Of a stretch of 33,240 bases of DNA, positions 1 to 5,742 are shown one piece after another (the stretch's first letter is position 1; each line of letters begins with the position of its first letter). Both the position numbers and the translations under genes were made by a program. The stretch lies in IMG/VR virus record IMGVR_UViG_3300036785_000104, positions 1-33,240 of that record; one strand, 5' to 3'. The DNA is from a virus. The notes beneath the pieces were generated by a model, which saw nothing but the letters and a program-made list of their open reading frames with translations, was not told the DNA's origin and did no database searches.

Positions 1-61
1 TGGCGTGGACGTGTGGCTTGGCTACGGCGTCGGGGCGTGCGGCCTGTCGCTTTTGCGGCAT
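1..61 (-). CDS. Partial CDS, N-terminus only, unknown
   Basis: Only the first 20 codons are inside the window. The frame opens with ATG at 61-59, which overlaps the TGA stop of the preceding gene as TGATG, the same coupling seen at many junctions here. The visible peptide begins MPQKRQAARPDAVAKPHVHA and is basic. No function can be proposed. It is called because the frame stays open to the window edge and because of the coupled start. Confidence 0.45.
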   Translation of the reverse strand, partial: MPQKRQAARPDAVAKPHVHA

Positions 62-285
62 CAGTGCCACGCCCCGCACGAGCACGGCCCTGAGGTCACG
101 TCGCACGGGATCCCGCCGTTCGAGCGTCCTACGCGCTTGCCCTCGATCGCGAGCGTGTCGACACCGCCAGGCCCGGTCGCGTCGTCCATCAGATCGCGGA
201 AGTCGCGGCGCTCGACGTTGCCCTCGCCGCGCTCCGCCGACTTGATCCGCTCGATCCCGTCGCGCAACTGGTGCAGGCTACTCAT
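61..285 (-). CDS. Hypothetical protein, 74 aa, Cys-containing C-terminus
   Basis: A small soluble protein, charged in its first half (MSSLHQLRDGIERIKSAERG). The C-terminus has three cysteines and a histidine (PCDVTSGPCSCGAWH), which could bind a metal, though no known zinc-ribbon spacing is evident. The ATG at 285 overlaps the TAG of the upstream gene within ATGAGTAG, so the two are translationally coupled. Not recognised as a named family. Confidence 0.6.
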   Translation of the reverse strand: MSSLHQLRDGIERIKSAERGEGNVERRDFRDLMDDATGPGGVDTLAIEGKRVGRSNGGIPCDVTSGPCSCGAWH

Positions 286-448
286 GAGGCTCCTCTCGGT
301 CGTGGTCCATGACGGTGACGATCACCGCGCCGGTCAGATGCCCAACCAGCGTCACGCGGCGCTCGTCGGAGACCGCGGGCAGGTCGGCCCTGAGGACGTA
401 GTCGATCGTGCTCTCCAGGCGATTCATCAGCCGGTCGTAGTCGGACAC
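278..448 (-). CDS. Hypothetical protein, 56 aa, GTG start
   Basis: This short gene fills the gap between its neighbours. GTG at 448 follows the upstream TGA directly (TGAGTG), and the frame runs to TAG at 278-280, overlapping the next start. The product begins MSDYDRLMNRLESTIDYVLR and continues with a hydrophobic strand-like stretch (VTLVGHLTGAVIVTV) and an acidic tail. A GAGGAG ribosome-binding site for the next gene lies inside its 3' end. Function unknown. Support comes from frame continuity, tight coupling and codon usage like its neighbours. Confidence 0.6.
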   Translation of the reverse strand: MSDYDRLMNRLESTIDYVLRADLPAVSDERRVTLVGHLTGAVIVTVMDHDREEPHE

Positions 449-778
449 TCAGTCGTCCGTCAGCTTCCAGCCCTTGTAGGCCGCCTTCTGGACCAGCCCG
501 CGCGCCTGGAGTGCGTACAGGCTGGCGTTGACGCCGGACGCCGAGCGGCCGAGCTGCTGAGCGATGACCCTCGCGCTTTGCAGCTCGTTGGTGAGCAGGC
601 GCAGCACCTCAGCCTGCGGTTCGGAGACGGGCAGACCGGCGGCCGTGCTCGCGCGCGGACTGCGCACGATGCCCACGTGCTTCTCCGTCCGGACCGGTGG
701 CGGCGGCACGGGCAAGCGCGCGCGCCTCATCGAGCGGGACCGATGCCCCTGGGCGTTCTGTCCGACGCGGATCGTCAT
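449..778 (-). CDS. Winged-helix DNA-binding protein candidate, 109 aa
   Basis: The C-terminal 60 residues read like a winged helix-turn-helix: a helix (EPQAEVLRLLTNEL), a second helix with QSARVIAQQLG, a recognition-like helix (SASGVNASLYALQARGLV) and a short wing ending GWKLTDD. This resembles MarR/phage-type replacement-of-restriction layouts in which the recognition helix is followed by 'L..L...GLV'. The N-terminal 45 residues are basic and proline-rich and probably disordered. ATG at 778 overlaps the upstream TGA. It is a candidate regulator; its target is unknown. Confidence 0.65.
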   Translation of the reverse strand: MTIRVGQNAQGHRSRSMRRARLPVPPPPVRTEKHVGIVRSPRASTAAGLPVSEPQAEVLRLLTNELQSARVIAQQLGRSASGVNASLYALQARGLVQKAAYKGWKLTDD

Positions 779-1029
779 TTCGCCAGCAAGGAGGACGCGG
801 ACGCGTAGACAGCCTGGCTCGTGTTGTTGCTCAGGACCACGCCCGTGTTGCTGGTCTGCGTGAGGCCCCACGCCTGCGGCTGCGAACCCGGGGGCATGAG
901 CGTGCCACTCCCAGATCCGCCGAACACCTGATCCTCGAACGCCGGGGCGTCGTCACCAAGGGTGCCGATGCCACGGTTGCGCCTACCAACGCGAGGCATC
1001 ACCACGCCGCTGTCGCTCTCGTCGATCAC
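775..1029 (-). CDS. Hypothetical protein, 84 aa, Gly/Ser/Thr-rich
   Basis: GTG at 1029 is the assumed start; an internal ATG at 999 (MPRVGRRNRG) is the alternative. The product is rich in glycine, serine, asparagine and threonine. Its C-terminal segment (GLTQTSNTGVVLSNNTSQ) looks like small beta strands. No motif is recognised and no transmembrane segment is visible. It overlaps the following winged-helix gene by the 4 bases ATGA, so the two are probably co-transcribed. Confidence 0.55.
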   Translation of the reverse strand: MIDESDSGVVMPRVGRRNRGIGTLGDDAPAFEDQVFGGSGSGTLMPPGSQPQAWGLTQTSNTGVVLSNNTSQAVYASASSLLAK

Positions 1030-1045
1030 CTCGGCGTCAACAACG

Positions 1046-1255
1046 TCAAAAGGGACGCACCACCACCGTCAGCCGGTCGAGCTTCCCGTTGCTCACCAGC
1101 TCGTCGGGGATCGCCCGGGCGGCGAGCAACTGTGCCTGCTCGGGGTCGCGGGCGAGCGTGGCTGTCAGCGGCACGACGATCTCAGCGTCCTCGGTGACCT
1201 CGCCGTCCTTGTCGCGCTTCTCGTTCAGGATGACTGCGTACTCGTATAGCTGCAT
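1046..1255 (-). CDS. Conserved small phage protein, 69 aa
   Basis: It begins MQLYEYAVILNEKRDKDGEV and ends LDRLTVVVRPF, with 'AQLLAARAIP' in the middle. I recognise this as an unnamed small protein that recurs in actinobacteriophages, with an alpha/beta pattern: an opening strand, an acidic loop, a helix starting DPEQAQLLAARAI and a final strand. The function is unknown. The recognition is from memory of the pattern and is not a database result. The ATG start is clear, and the gene lies 16 bp upstream of the next start. Confidence 0.7.
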   Translation of the reverse strand: MQLYEYAVILNEKRDKDGEVTEDAEIVVPLTATLARDPEQAQLLAARAIPDELVSNGKLDRLTVVVRPF

Positions 1256-1264
1256 GTTGGGCTC

Positions 1265-1708
1265 CTATGGGTTGGTGTTGCTCAGTTCTCGATGGTGTCG
1301 TGCGCACAGCCAGCGGACCTCCAGGCGCTTGGAATAGTCCTCGTGGTGTGCGTGGACCTGGCCCGTGCAGTCGACGCCCACCTCGCACGGCCCCTTGACG
1401 AGCTTGCCGCTTCTGATCGCTCGGGCCACCGCGTTATGCGCCGCCTGCGCCTCGGGGTGCTCCGTGCGCCAGCGAGTGGTGGCAGCCACATGCGCTGCCC
1501 TTCCCTCGGGTGTCTGCTGGTAAGCGTCCATCGCGGCACGGCGCTTCTCTTTGTCGCGCTCGTAGCGAGCCCGATCCGCTGCTCGCACCTTCTCGGGATT
1601 CCGGCGCGCAAGCCACGCGTCCTTCTCCTCGGGCGTCTTGTCCCTGTACGACTTGTAGCGGCCGGTGCAGAGAGGGCACGTGCCGCACGTGCATGTTGGT
1701 GGTGGCAT
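1265..1708 (-). CDS. HNH-like zinc-binding endonuclease candidate
   Basis: The C-terminal third holds the pattern C(EVGVD)C...H-A-H-H-E-D-Y followed by VRWLCARHH, matching the compact HNH/zinc-finger endonucleases common in phages, with paired Cys and a His-His before the conserved Asp-Tyr. The N-terminus has a second Cys cluster (CTCGTCPLC). The middle is a basic helical segment. ATG at 1708 is used; an in-frame GTG at 1714 is equally possible and neither has a clear Shine-Dalgarno. It lies just after ssb and may act in DNA processing or homing. The catalytic activity is inferred. Confidence 0.65.
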   Translation of the reverse strand: MPPPTCTCGTCPLCTGRYKSYRDKTPEEKDAWLARRNPEKVRAADRARYERDKEKRRAAMDAYQQTPEGRAAHVAATTRWRTEHPEAQAAHNAVARAIRSGKLVKGPCEVGVDCTGQVHAHHEDYSKRLEVRWLCARHHRELSNTNP

Positions 1709-1753
1709 GCGCACATCTTGAGTGAACCCTCGGACGTATTGAAACGGAATACC

Positions 1754-2230
1754 CTAGAAGGGGATGTCGTCGCTGTCTCCGCCTGGTGTTCCGGCCATGG
1801 CGTTGGCGCCGGGCTCGGGGAGGTCGCCGGAGTCGACGGGGATGTCGGTGCCGGAGTCGTAGCGGGAGAGGTCGTCGCCGCCGCCGCCGCCTTTGCCTTC
1901 GCGTGGGGTGGCGACGCTGTCGGCGATGACTTCGATGGCTTCGCGTTTGCCGTTGTCGGTGTCCCACTCGTGCCAGCTCAGGCGTCCGGCCACGACGATT
2001 GAGTCGCCTTTGCGCTGGTTGCTCGCGATCCAGGCGCCCATGCCGCCGAAGATCGTGACGTTGATGTAGTTCGCCTTGTCCTCCCAGTCGCCGGTGCTCT
2101 GGTTCTTGCGGCGTTCGTTGAACGCGATGCGGCACTTACAGAGGTCCAGCCCACCGGGTGTGGTGCGCGCTTCGGGGTCGCGCGTGTGGTTGCCGCTCAG
2201 CGTGACCTGGTTGATCGTGAACCCGGGCAA
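1754..2230 (-). CDS. ssb: Single-stranded DNA-binding protein (SSB)
   Basis: A 158-aa OB-fold SSB. The N-terminal 110 residues follow the bacterial SSB pattern: INQVTLSGNHTRDPEARTTP, then CRIAFNERR, the strand YINVTIFG, then GDSIVVAGRLS and EWDTDNGKREAIEV. A glycine-rich linker leads to the acidic tip DSDDIPF, the usual docking peptide for partner proteins. The start is TTG at 2230, chosen because it follows the gene-specific leader CCGACCGAGGAG (GAGGAG about 9 nt upstream) and no ATG lies nearby. It should coat single-stranded DNA during phage replication. Confidence 0.93.
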   Translation of the reverse strand: MPGFTINQVTLSGNHTRDPEARTTPGGLDLCKCRIAFNERRKNQSTGDWEDKANYINVTIFGGMGAWIASNQRKGDSIVVAGRLSWHEWDTDNGKREAIEVIADSVATPREGKGGGGGDDLSRYDSGTDIPVDSGDLPEPGANAMAGTPGGDSDDIPF

Positions 2231-2231
2231 T

Positions 2232-2441
2232 TCAGCCGTCTCCTCGGTCGGGTGGTTCTCCTACGACGTGGATGATCGCACTCGACAGCGGCTTGGCGTT
2301 TTGCCGTGCCTGCCATTCGCTGACCTTGGGGAGGTGGCGAACGCCGAGGAGGTACTGGGCGTGGCGGACCGCCATGAGGCCGAGACGGATGGTGCCGACG
2401 GTCAGGGCGGTCAGCCCGAGGATGACGACGATCGCGCTCAT
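2232..2441 (-). CDS. Small single-pass membrane protein, 69 aa
   Basis: Residues about 3-24 form one hydrophobic helix (IVVILGLTALTVGTIRLGLM). A basic, soluble C-terminal segment of about 45 residues follows, so the tail is probably cytoplasmic. ATG at 2441 overlaps the upstream TGA as ATGA. The 3' end contains the leader and ribosome-binding site of ssb. Holin function is possible from size alone, but the gene lies far from the lysis cassette. No family is recognised. Confidence 0.6.
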   Translation of the reverse strand: MSAIVVILGLTALTVGTIRLGLMAVRHAQYLLGVRHLPKVSEWQARQNAKPLSSAIIHVVGEPPDRGDG

Positions 2442-2779
2442 GTGCTCAGCTCGTCCAGTAGCTGGAGGACTTGGGCTTCGGTGCGTTCGGGCGCGTCGTT
2501 GAAGTCGATGAGGCTGTAGGCGCTGCCGGTCCGACCTTGGGGTGCGAGGCGCCGGGCGGCGTGCAGGCTGGGGGCGCGGATGTCGTCGTCTTCGGGTAGG
2601 CAGTCGCGGGCCGCGCTGGTGATCGCGATCAGCAGGCACATGCGGCCTTCGCGGTCGAGGCCGCCTTGGTGGCACCAGCCGCGCGTGCGGATCAGCTTGG
2701 CGGCGTGCTGGTAGATGTCGGCGTAGGGCGCTCCTGGCGGGAGTACCGGGTGCGGCTCTCGGTTGCGGCGGAATGACAT
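2438..2779 (-). CDS. DUF6197-like protein, 113 aa
   Basis: The pattern 'AAKLIRTRGWCHQGGLDREGRMCLLIAI' followed near the C-terminus by 'DFNDAPERTEAQVLQLLDEL' matches what I know of the DUF6197 family, small alpha-helical proteins common in actinobacteria and their phages with no established function. ATG at 2779 is preceded by GGGAG. An operator-like 19-mer and a possible -10 element lie just upstream at 2809-2837, so the gene may start its own transcript. It overlaps the next gene by ATGA. Confidence 0.7.
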   Translation of the reverse strand: MSFRRNREPHPVLPPGAPYADIYQHAAKLIRTRGWCHQGGLDREGRMCLLIAITSAARDCLPEDDDIRAPSLHAARRLAPQGRTGSAYSLIDFNDAPERTEAQVLQLLDELST

Positions 2780-2808
2780 CAGCGGCTCCCTGGTTTGGCG
2801 GCGTTTCC

Positions 2809-2837
2809 TCGTTAGCTCACGTCGTGTCGCGCGCGCG
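2809..2837 (-). promoter_or_regulatory. Candidate promoter with divergent 19-bp operator
   Basis: Plus-strand bases 2813-2831 read TAGCTCACGTCGTGTCGCG, matching one half and the centre of the operator found at nine other places in this window. On the minus strand it gives GTGAGCTAACGA, an extended -10-like element. There is no recognisable -35. The TGA of the upstream gene is inside the operator, as at several sister sites. This is the weakest promoter of the set. Confidence 0.4.
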
Positions 2838-3098
2838 TGCCGCGTTTGCCTTCCAGGGGCGCGGCTCGGCGTGCCATTTGCATAGGTCGCATCGTCCGCT
2901 GGACACGACTGCTTTTTCGCATCGGGGGCAGAGCGCCGGGCCGATGTCGAGGCCTGCGACGGCGGGTGGGATCGCGAGTTCGTGGGCAAGCGCGAGTTCG
3001 ATGAGCTGTCGGAGCTTCAGCCCGTGCTCGGTGGCGTAGGTGCGGGCGCGGGCTTCGAGGCGGTCGTCTACGCGGACGGCGACGTTGACGCGGGTCAT
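2817..3098 (-). CDS. Ribbon-helix-helix plus zinc-ribbon protein, 93 aa
   Basis: Residues 1-42 (TRVNVAVRVDDRLEARARTY, then KLRQLIELALAHEL) have the strand-helix-helix layout of ribbon-helix-helix (CopG/Arc-type) DNA-binding proteins. Residues about 57-74 hold two CxxC knuckles (CPRC and CDLC), so a zinc ribbon is fused at the C-terminus. This makes it a plausible dimeric regulator and one candidate for the protein binding the repeated operators of this genome. ATG at 3098 overlaps the upstream TGA. The fusion of the two folds is visible; the target is inferred. Confidence 0.65.
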   Translation of the reverse strand: MTRVNVAVRVDDRLEARARTYATEHGLKLRQLIELALAHELAIPPAVAGLDIGPALCPRCEKAVVSSGRCDLCKWHAEPRPWKANAARARDTT

Positions 3099-3304
3099 GG
3101 CTGGCCATAGAGCACGTCGTGGAGCTTCTCTCGCCAAGCCGCCAAGGCGCGGCTCTCGGCGATGTGCAGCTCGGTGTCGGTGACGATCGGCTCAACGATG
3201 AGCACGCCCTTAGTCATCCGGAGTGCGTTGATCACGTGCTCGGCGTCGTCCTCGCGGATGTCGCGCTCCAGCACGACGATGTATCCGGCGTGGCGGTCGG
3301 TCAT
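3095..3304 (-). CDS. Conserved ferredoxin-fold-like small protein, 69 aa
   Basis: The pattern 'GYIVVLERDIREDDAEHVINALRM.KGVLIVEPI' is a widespread unnamed phage/bacterial family with a beta-alpha-beta arrangement. The conserved core is the acidic 'REDDAE' helix start and the 'KGV..V.P' strand. Function is unknown. It overlaps both neighbours by 4 bases (ATGA), so it belongs to the same short operon as the zinc-ribbon and RHH genes. The family recognition is from memory of the sequence pattern. Confidence 0.7.
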   Translation of the reverse strand: MTDRHAGYIVVLERDIREDDAEHVINALRMTKGVLIVEPIVTDTELHIAESRALAAWREKLHDVLYGQP

Positions 3305-3531
3305 GGGTCGGTCAGCTTGATGCGGGTGATGTGCACGTCGATGGTGAATTGGGCGACCTCGCCGTCGTTCTCGACGGCCAGGGCGTTGTGGACGACTTGC
3401 CACTCCTGGACGTCGGCTGGCTCGAACTCTGGGAGCGCCTGGGCGTAACGGCCGATCTCGACTGGCTCCTCGTCTATGTCCTCGTCGTCGCGGTAGAGCA
3501 TCGTGACGACTCGGTAGCGATACACGGTCAC
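3301..3531 (-). CDS. Hypothetical acidic protein, 76 aa
   Basis: Starts with GTG at 3531, overlapping the upstream TGA as GTGA. The protein begins MTVYRYRVVTMLYRDDEDID and is acidic, with alternating hydrophobic residues suggesting beta strands (EWQVVHNALAV, then FTIDVHITRIKL). No motif is recognised. It sits between a zinc-ribbon gene and the ferredoxin-fold-like gene within one run of overlapping genes. Confidence 0.6.
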   Translation of the reverse strand: MTVYRYRVVTMLYRDDEDIDEEPVEIGRYAQALPEFEPADVQEWQVVHNALAVENDGEVAQFTIDVHITRIKLTDP

Positions 3532-3941
3532 GTCTGCTCCTGGGCGCGCTCGACGTGTTCCTCACGTTCGATGTCGCCGGTCTTGCCGACGATCACGAGG
3601 TCGACGCGGATTGGCGCACCGGCCTTCAGCTCGTCGCAGCGTTCGCAGACGACGACGTCCCAGTGCGGGCTGACGAACCGGCCGCGGGCATCACGGCGGA
3701 CCTCGACGTACTGCTCCTCGCTCCACATGCCGTTCATGGGGTCGGTGAGGGCGCGCTCGACGGTCTTGGTGGCGGTGGCGCGGCATCGGGTGCAGCCGTA
3801 CACAGTCGTGTGGTAGTGGCAGAAGTCGAGGTGCGCGCTCATCTGCCAGCGGTGCTCGTGATTCGGCGCGCTGGGCTGGCTGGCGGGCGCGCTGGGCTGC
3901 TGCGAGGACTGAGGGTGGGGGGTTGGTTGGGTGGCGCTCAT
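3528..3941 (-). CDS. Zinc-binding protein with disordered N-terminus, 137 aa
   Basis: The first 30 residues are rich in Ser, Pro and Gln and probably disordered. Then follow clustered metal ligands: HEHRWQ, FCHYHTTVYGCTRCR and, near residue 97, VVCERC. The pairs CTRC and CERC could form one treble-clef or zinc-ribbon site. The tail is charged. No enzymatic motif is visible. It lies 16 bp after the gene at 3958-4536, which also carries a Cys cluster at its N-terminus. Confidence 0.6.
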   Translation of the reverse strand: MSATQPTPHPQSSQQPSAPASQPSAPNHEHRWQMSAHLDFCHYHTTVYGCTRCRATATKTVERALTDPMNGMWSEEQYVEVRRDARGRFVSPHWDVVVCERCDELKAGAPIRVDLVIVGKTGDIEREEHVERAQEQT

Positions 3942-3957
3942 CTTGCGGCAGAGAGGC

Positions 3958-4536
3958 TTATATCGCCTCGACCTGTTCGCGGAGGGATCGTCCTAGCTCC
4001 AGCGGGTGGACGTTGTAGCCCTCCTTGACGGCGTGGCGTAGGGCGTCCAGCTCGGTGGCGAAGATGACGGCGTCGAACTTGCCGTCGTCGCGGTCGCCGC
4101 GGTAGCTGACCCACAGGCCGGTGTACAGCCCGGCGTCGGGGTTCTCGCCGCGCGGGCGTGGTTCCCACATGCCGTCGGGTCGCTGGTGCGCCACCATGTC
4201 GCCGGTGAGCGCGTGCGTGGCCTGGCTGGGCGCGCGCTGGATGTCGCCCGGCCGGTCCTCGTCGAGGACGCGCTGGACAGCGGGGCTGTCCTGGTGCCAT
4301 CGCGGGTGCGCCGGATGGTTGGGGCTGACCTCGCCTTCCTCGGCCACGGGCCCGTCGTAGCCGGACTCCAGGTTGGGGTCCTCGGGGCCTAGCTCGCCTT
4401 CGTCTTCCGGGTCGATGGGATCCTCACCTTCAGCCAGCCGTGGCAGTCCGACTTCCAGCGCGTAGGAGCAGGTGCCGTCGTGTCGGCCGAGCGCATCGAG
4501 GACACCGCAGGCTTGGCAGCGCGTAGTCTCAGTCAT
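3958..4536 (-). CDS. Hypothetical zinc-knuckle protein, 192 aa
   Basis: The N-terminus holds C-x2-C-x8-H-x3-C (from RCQAC to GTC), a possible CCHC zinc knuckle, followed by a long acidic, proline-rich stretch. A folded-looking C-terminal part has YTGLWVSYRGDR, FDAVIFATELDALRHAV and REQVEAI. ATG at 4536 is used: it lies only about 10 bp after a -10-like TGCTACGCT, so the transcript could be almost leaderless. A longer upstream extension would run through the promoter palindrome and is unlikely. The family is not recognised. Confidence 0.6.
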   Translation of the reverse strand: MTETTRCQACGVLDALGRHDGTCSYALEVGLPRLAEGEDPIDPEDEGELGPEDPNLESGYDGPVAEEGEVSPNHPAHPRWHQDSPAVQRVLDEDRPGDIQRAPSQATHALTGDMVAHQRPDGMWEPRPRGENPDAGLYTGLWVSYRGDRDDGKFDAVIFATELDALRHAVKEGYNVHPLELGRSLREQVEAI

Positions 4537-4545
4537 GCGCTCGGC

Positions 4546-4581
4546 AGCGTAGCACGGGTCGCGCACGTCGTGTGCTATCTT
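4546..4581. promoter_or_regulatory. Possible bidirectional promoter with operator
   Basis: The 19-mer TCGCGCACGTCGTGTGCTA (4559-4577) is an operator-family member that leads, on the plus strand, into TGTGCTATCTT, an extended -10. A further GTGCTACGCT faces the minus strand at 4554-4546, next to the gene starting at 4536. Together they form TAGCAC...GTGCTA arms 28 bp across. No good -35 is seen in either direction. It is the only place where the operator points to the plus strand. Confidence 0.4.
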
Positions 4582-4773
4582 GTGCAGCCTCGGGTTCCCT
4601 GGACTGTAGGCAGGCAAAGGTGGCGACACCCAGACTGCGCCCTCCGCTTAGCGCTGGGGCCAGGAGAATAAGAGAGCACGGAAGCGCGCGGACGCCGCTG
4701 CAGAGGCGAGCCGGGGGGTAGCGCGAGTAGGCCAAGAGAGTTCGAGTCTCCGCCCGTGACCGCTTGGATGTCA
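4582..4773. other. Gap without a supported gene
   Basis: No open frame on either strand has a credible start and ribosome-binding site, and both long frames crossing it are antisense or non-coding in character. The plus strand contains the T-loop-like word GTTCGAGTCTC at 4740-4750, but no complete cloverleaf can be built around it. If the plus-facing promoter at 4576-4581 is active, a structured non-coding RNA of about 200 nt ending at the hairpin 4774-4801 is possible. I see no proof of it. Confidence 0.3.
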
Positions 4774-4801
4774 GGCCCGCTGTCCCTCGGGGCAGCGGGC
4801 C
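4774..4801. terminator. Strong GC hairpin, probable end of lysis operon
   Basis: GGCCCGCTG at 4774-4782 pairs with CAGCGGGCC at 4793-4801, a 9-bp perfect stem with a 10-nt loop. It lies 5 bp after the stop of the 44-aa membrane peptide and ends the lysis gene run. No T-tract follows on either strand, so it may be a weak or factor-assisted terminator, or it may protect RNA ends from either direction. Confidence 0.5.
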
Positions 4802-4805
4802 CGCG

Positions 4806-4940
4806 TCAGCCTACCCGCCGCTTGCGCTGATACCACCAGCGTTCGAGAAACCAGGCCCCGCCGAAGATGGCGGCGTCAACGGCGGTCACGACCGCGAGCA
4901 GACGCAGGAGCGCCGGGGCAAGCACCATAAGCTCGGGCAC
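4806..4940 (-). CDS. Small single-pass membrane peptide, 44 aa
   Basis: This gene is easy to miss because of its size. GTG at 4940 follows the TGA of the lectin-like gene directly (TGAGTG); ATG at 4928 is an alternative. Residues about 5-32 are hydrophobic (LMVLAPALLRLLAVVTAV, then AIFGGAWFL). The C-terminus is very basic (ERWWYQRKRRVG), so the tail should stay in the cytoplasm. As the last gene of the lysis cassette, just before a hairpin, it may be a second holin, an antiholin or a holin partner. Confidence 0.6.
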   Translation of the reverse strand: MPELMVLAPALLRLLAVVTAVDAAIFGGAWFLERWWYQRKRRVG

Positions 4941-5222
4941 TCAGAACTGGACGTAGCTCGCCTGCCAGTTGCCGTTCGCGCCCTTCTGCCAGTTGTGGTA
5001 GGTCACCTGACCGGCGGTGCGGGTGAACACCTCCAGGTGCCCGTCCGGGTGGCGGCACCCGTCGATCTCCACGAACTTCTGCGCGCCGCCGCGGCCGAAC
5101 TTGCGCCAGGGCGACCACTTGCCGTCCTTCTGCATAAACCGCTGCCAGGCGTCGCCGTTGTTGTCAAGCGAGTGGTAGTCGACTCGCCCGTCTGCGTTGT
5201 AGAGCACAAGGCCTTTTGCCAT
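4941..5222 (-). CDS. PLL/sialidase-repeat lectin-like protein, 93 aa
   Basis: It begins MAKGLVLYNADGRVDYHSL. It has two similar units, each with an aromatic strand, a polar turn and a W-x-x-W or W-x-x-F end (AWQRF, KWSPWRKFG, then VTYHNWQKGANGNWQ). This is the blade pattern of PLL-like/tectonin lectins. Two blades alone cannot close a propeller, so it may oligomerise or work as a wall-binding unit with the neighbouring lysins. AAGGAGG stands 6 nt before the ATG, a strong ribosome-binding site. Carbohydrate binding is inferred. Confidence 0.65.
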   Translation of the reverse strand: MAKGLVLYNADGRVDYHSLDNNGDAWQRFMQKDGKWSPWRKFGRGGAQKFVEIDGCRHPDGHLEVFTRTAGQVTYHNWQKGANGNWQASYVQF

Positions 5223-5232
5223 GTTCGCCTCC

Positions 5233-5742
5233 TTAGGGGAGCTTTCCCTCTGGGGTCATTCCGCTGTTGATCCACCGCATGCCGGTGGTGTGGTCACTTG
5301 CCGCTTCCTGGACGGGGGCCTGCGGCGCACCACGTCCCTCTGGGCCGGGGTCAGCGCCGCGCCATGAGCCTTCGCGCCACCGGATGTGCCACCACTCGCT
5401 CGGCGCGTCGCTGGTGCGCTTGCTCCAGCCGTACTTGTCGCCGACTCGGTCGAGCATCGACCGCATCTGCTGCGACGCAAGGTCGACGGCGATGCCCCAT
5501 CCGTGGTTCGAGGTGCCTGGGCGGGCTGCGAGGTTTCCGCCGCCGGACTGGTAGAGGTTCCACAGCTCCACCTGCTGCGCGTAGGTGCGGTAGCTCGACT
5601 TCGATCCGGTCGGTCGTAGCTCGACGCCGTTCGCGCGGCACTCGGCGTTCATCGCGTTCCAGGCCGCGGCGGCGTCCTTGCGGAGCTGCCCGTTCTTGAT
5701 CGGCGCGAGGTCGGACGGCGGGAGGTTCCCGTTGTTGGCCAT
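5233..5742 (-). CDS. Endolysin, M15 (VanY-type) peptidase, 169 aa
   Basis: A zinc D-Ala-D-Ala carboxypeptidase/L,D-endopeptidase fold. SYRTYAQQ is followed by the zinc signature S-x-H-x-x-G-x-A-x-D (SNHGWGIAVD, with His80 and Asp87), then catalytic Glu116 and zinc-binding His119 in EWWH. It should cleave peptide bonds of peptidoglycan during lysis. No signal peptide is seen, so export depends on a holin. Residues from about 148 form the tail ASDHTTGMRW, shared with the GH25 lysin upstream. ATG overlaps the GH25 stop as TAATG. Confidence 0.88.
   Translation of the reverse strand: MANNGNLPPSDLAPIKNGQLRKDAAAAWNAMNAECRANGVELRPTGSKSSYRTYAQQVELWNLYQSGGGNLAARPGTSNHGWGIAVDLASQQMRSMLDRVGDKYGWSKRTSDAPSEWWHIRWREGSWRGADPGPEGRGAPQAPVQEAASDHTTGMRWINSGMTPEGKLP

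Noticed and set aside
4529-4735. 68-aa minus-strand frame with a signal-like hydrophobic part
   Set aside because: It depends on a TTG start without a ribosome-binding site, runs through the operator-promoter and overlaps the start of the better-supported gene at 4536.
4676-4760. tRNA-like stretch on the plus strand with GTTCGAGTCTC
   Set aside because: The T-stem pairs at only three positions, the acceptor at five of seven, the D-loop would be about four bases and no 5-bp anticodon stem with a 7-base loop forms. I do not call a tRNA.
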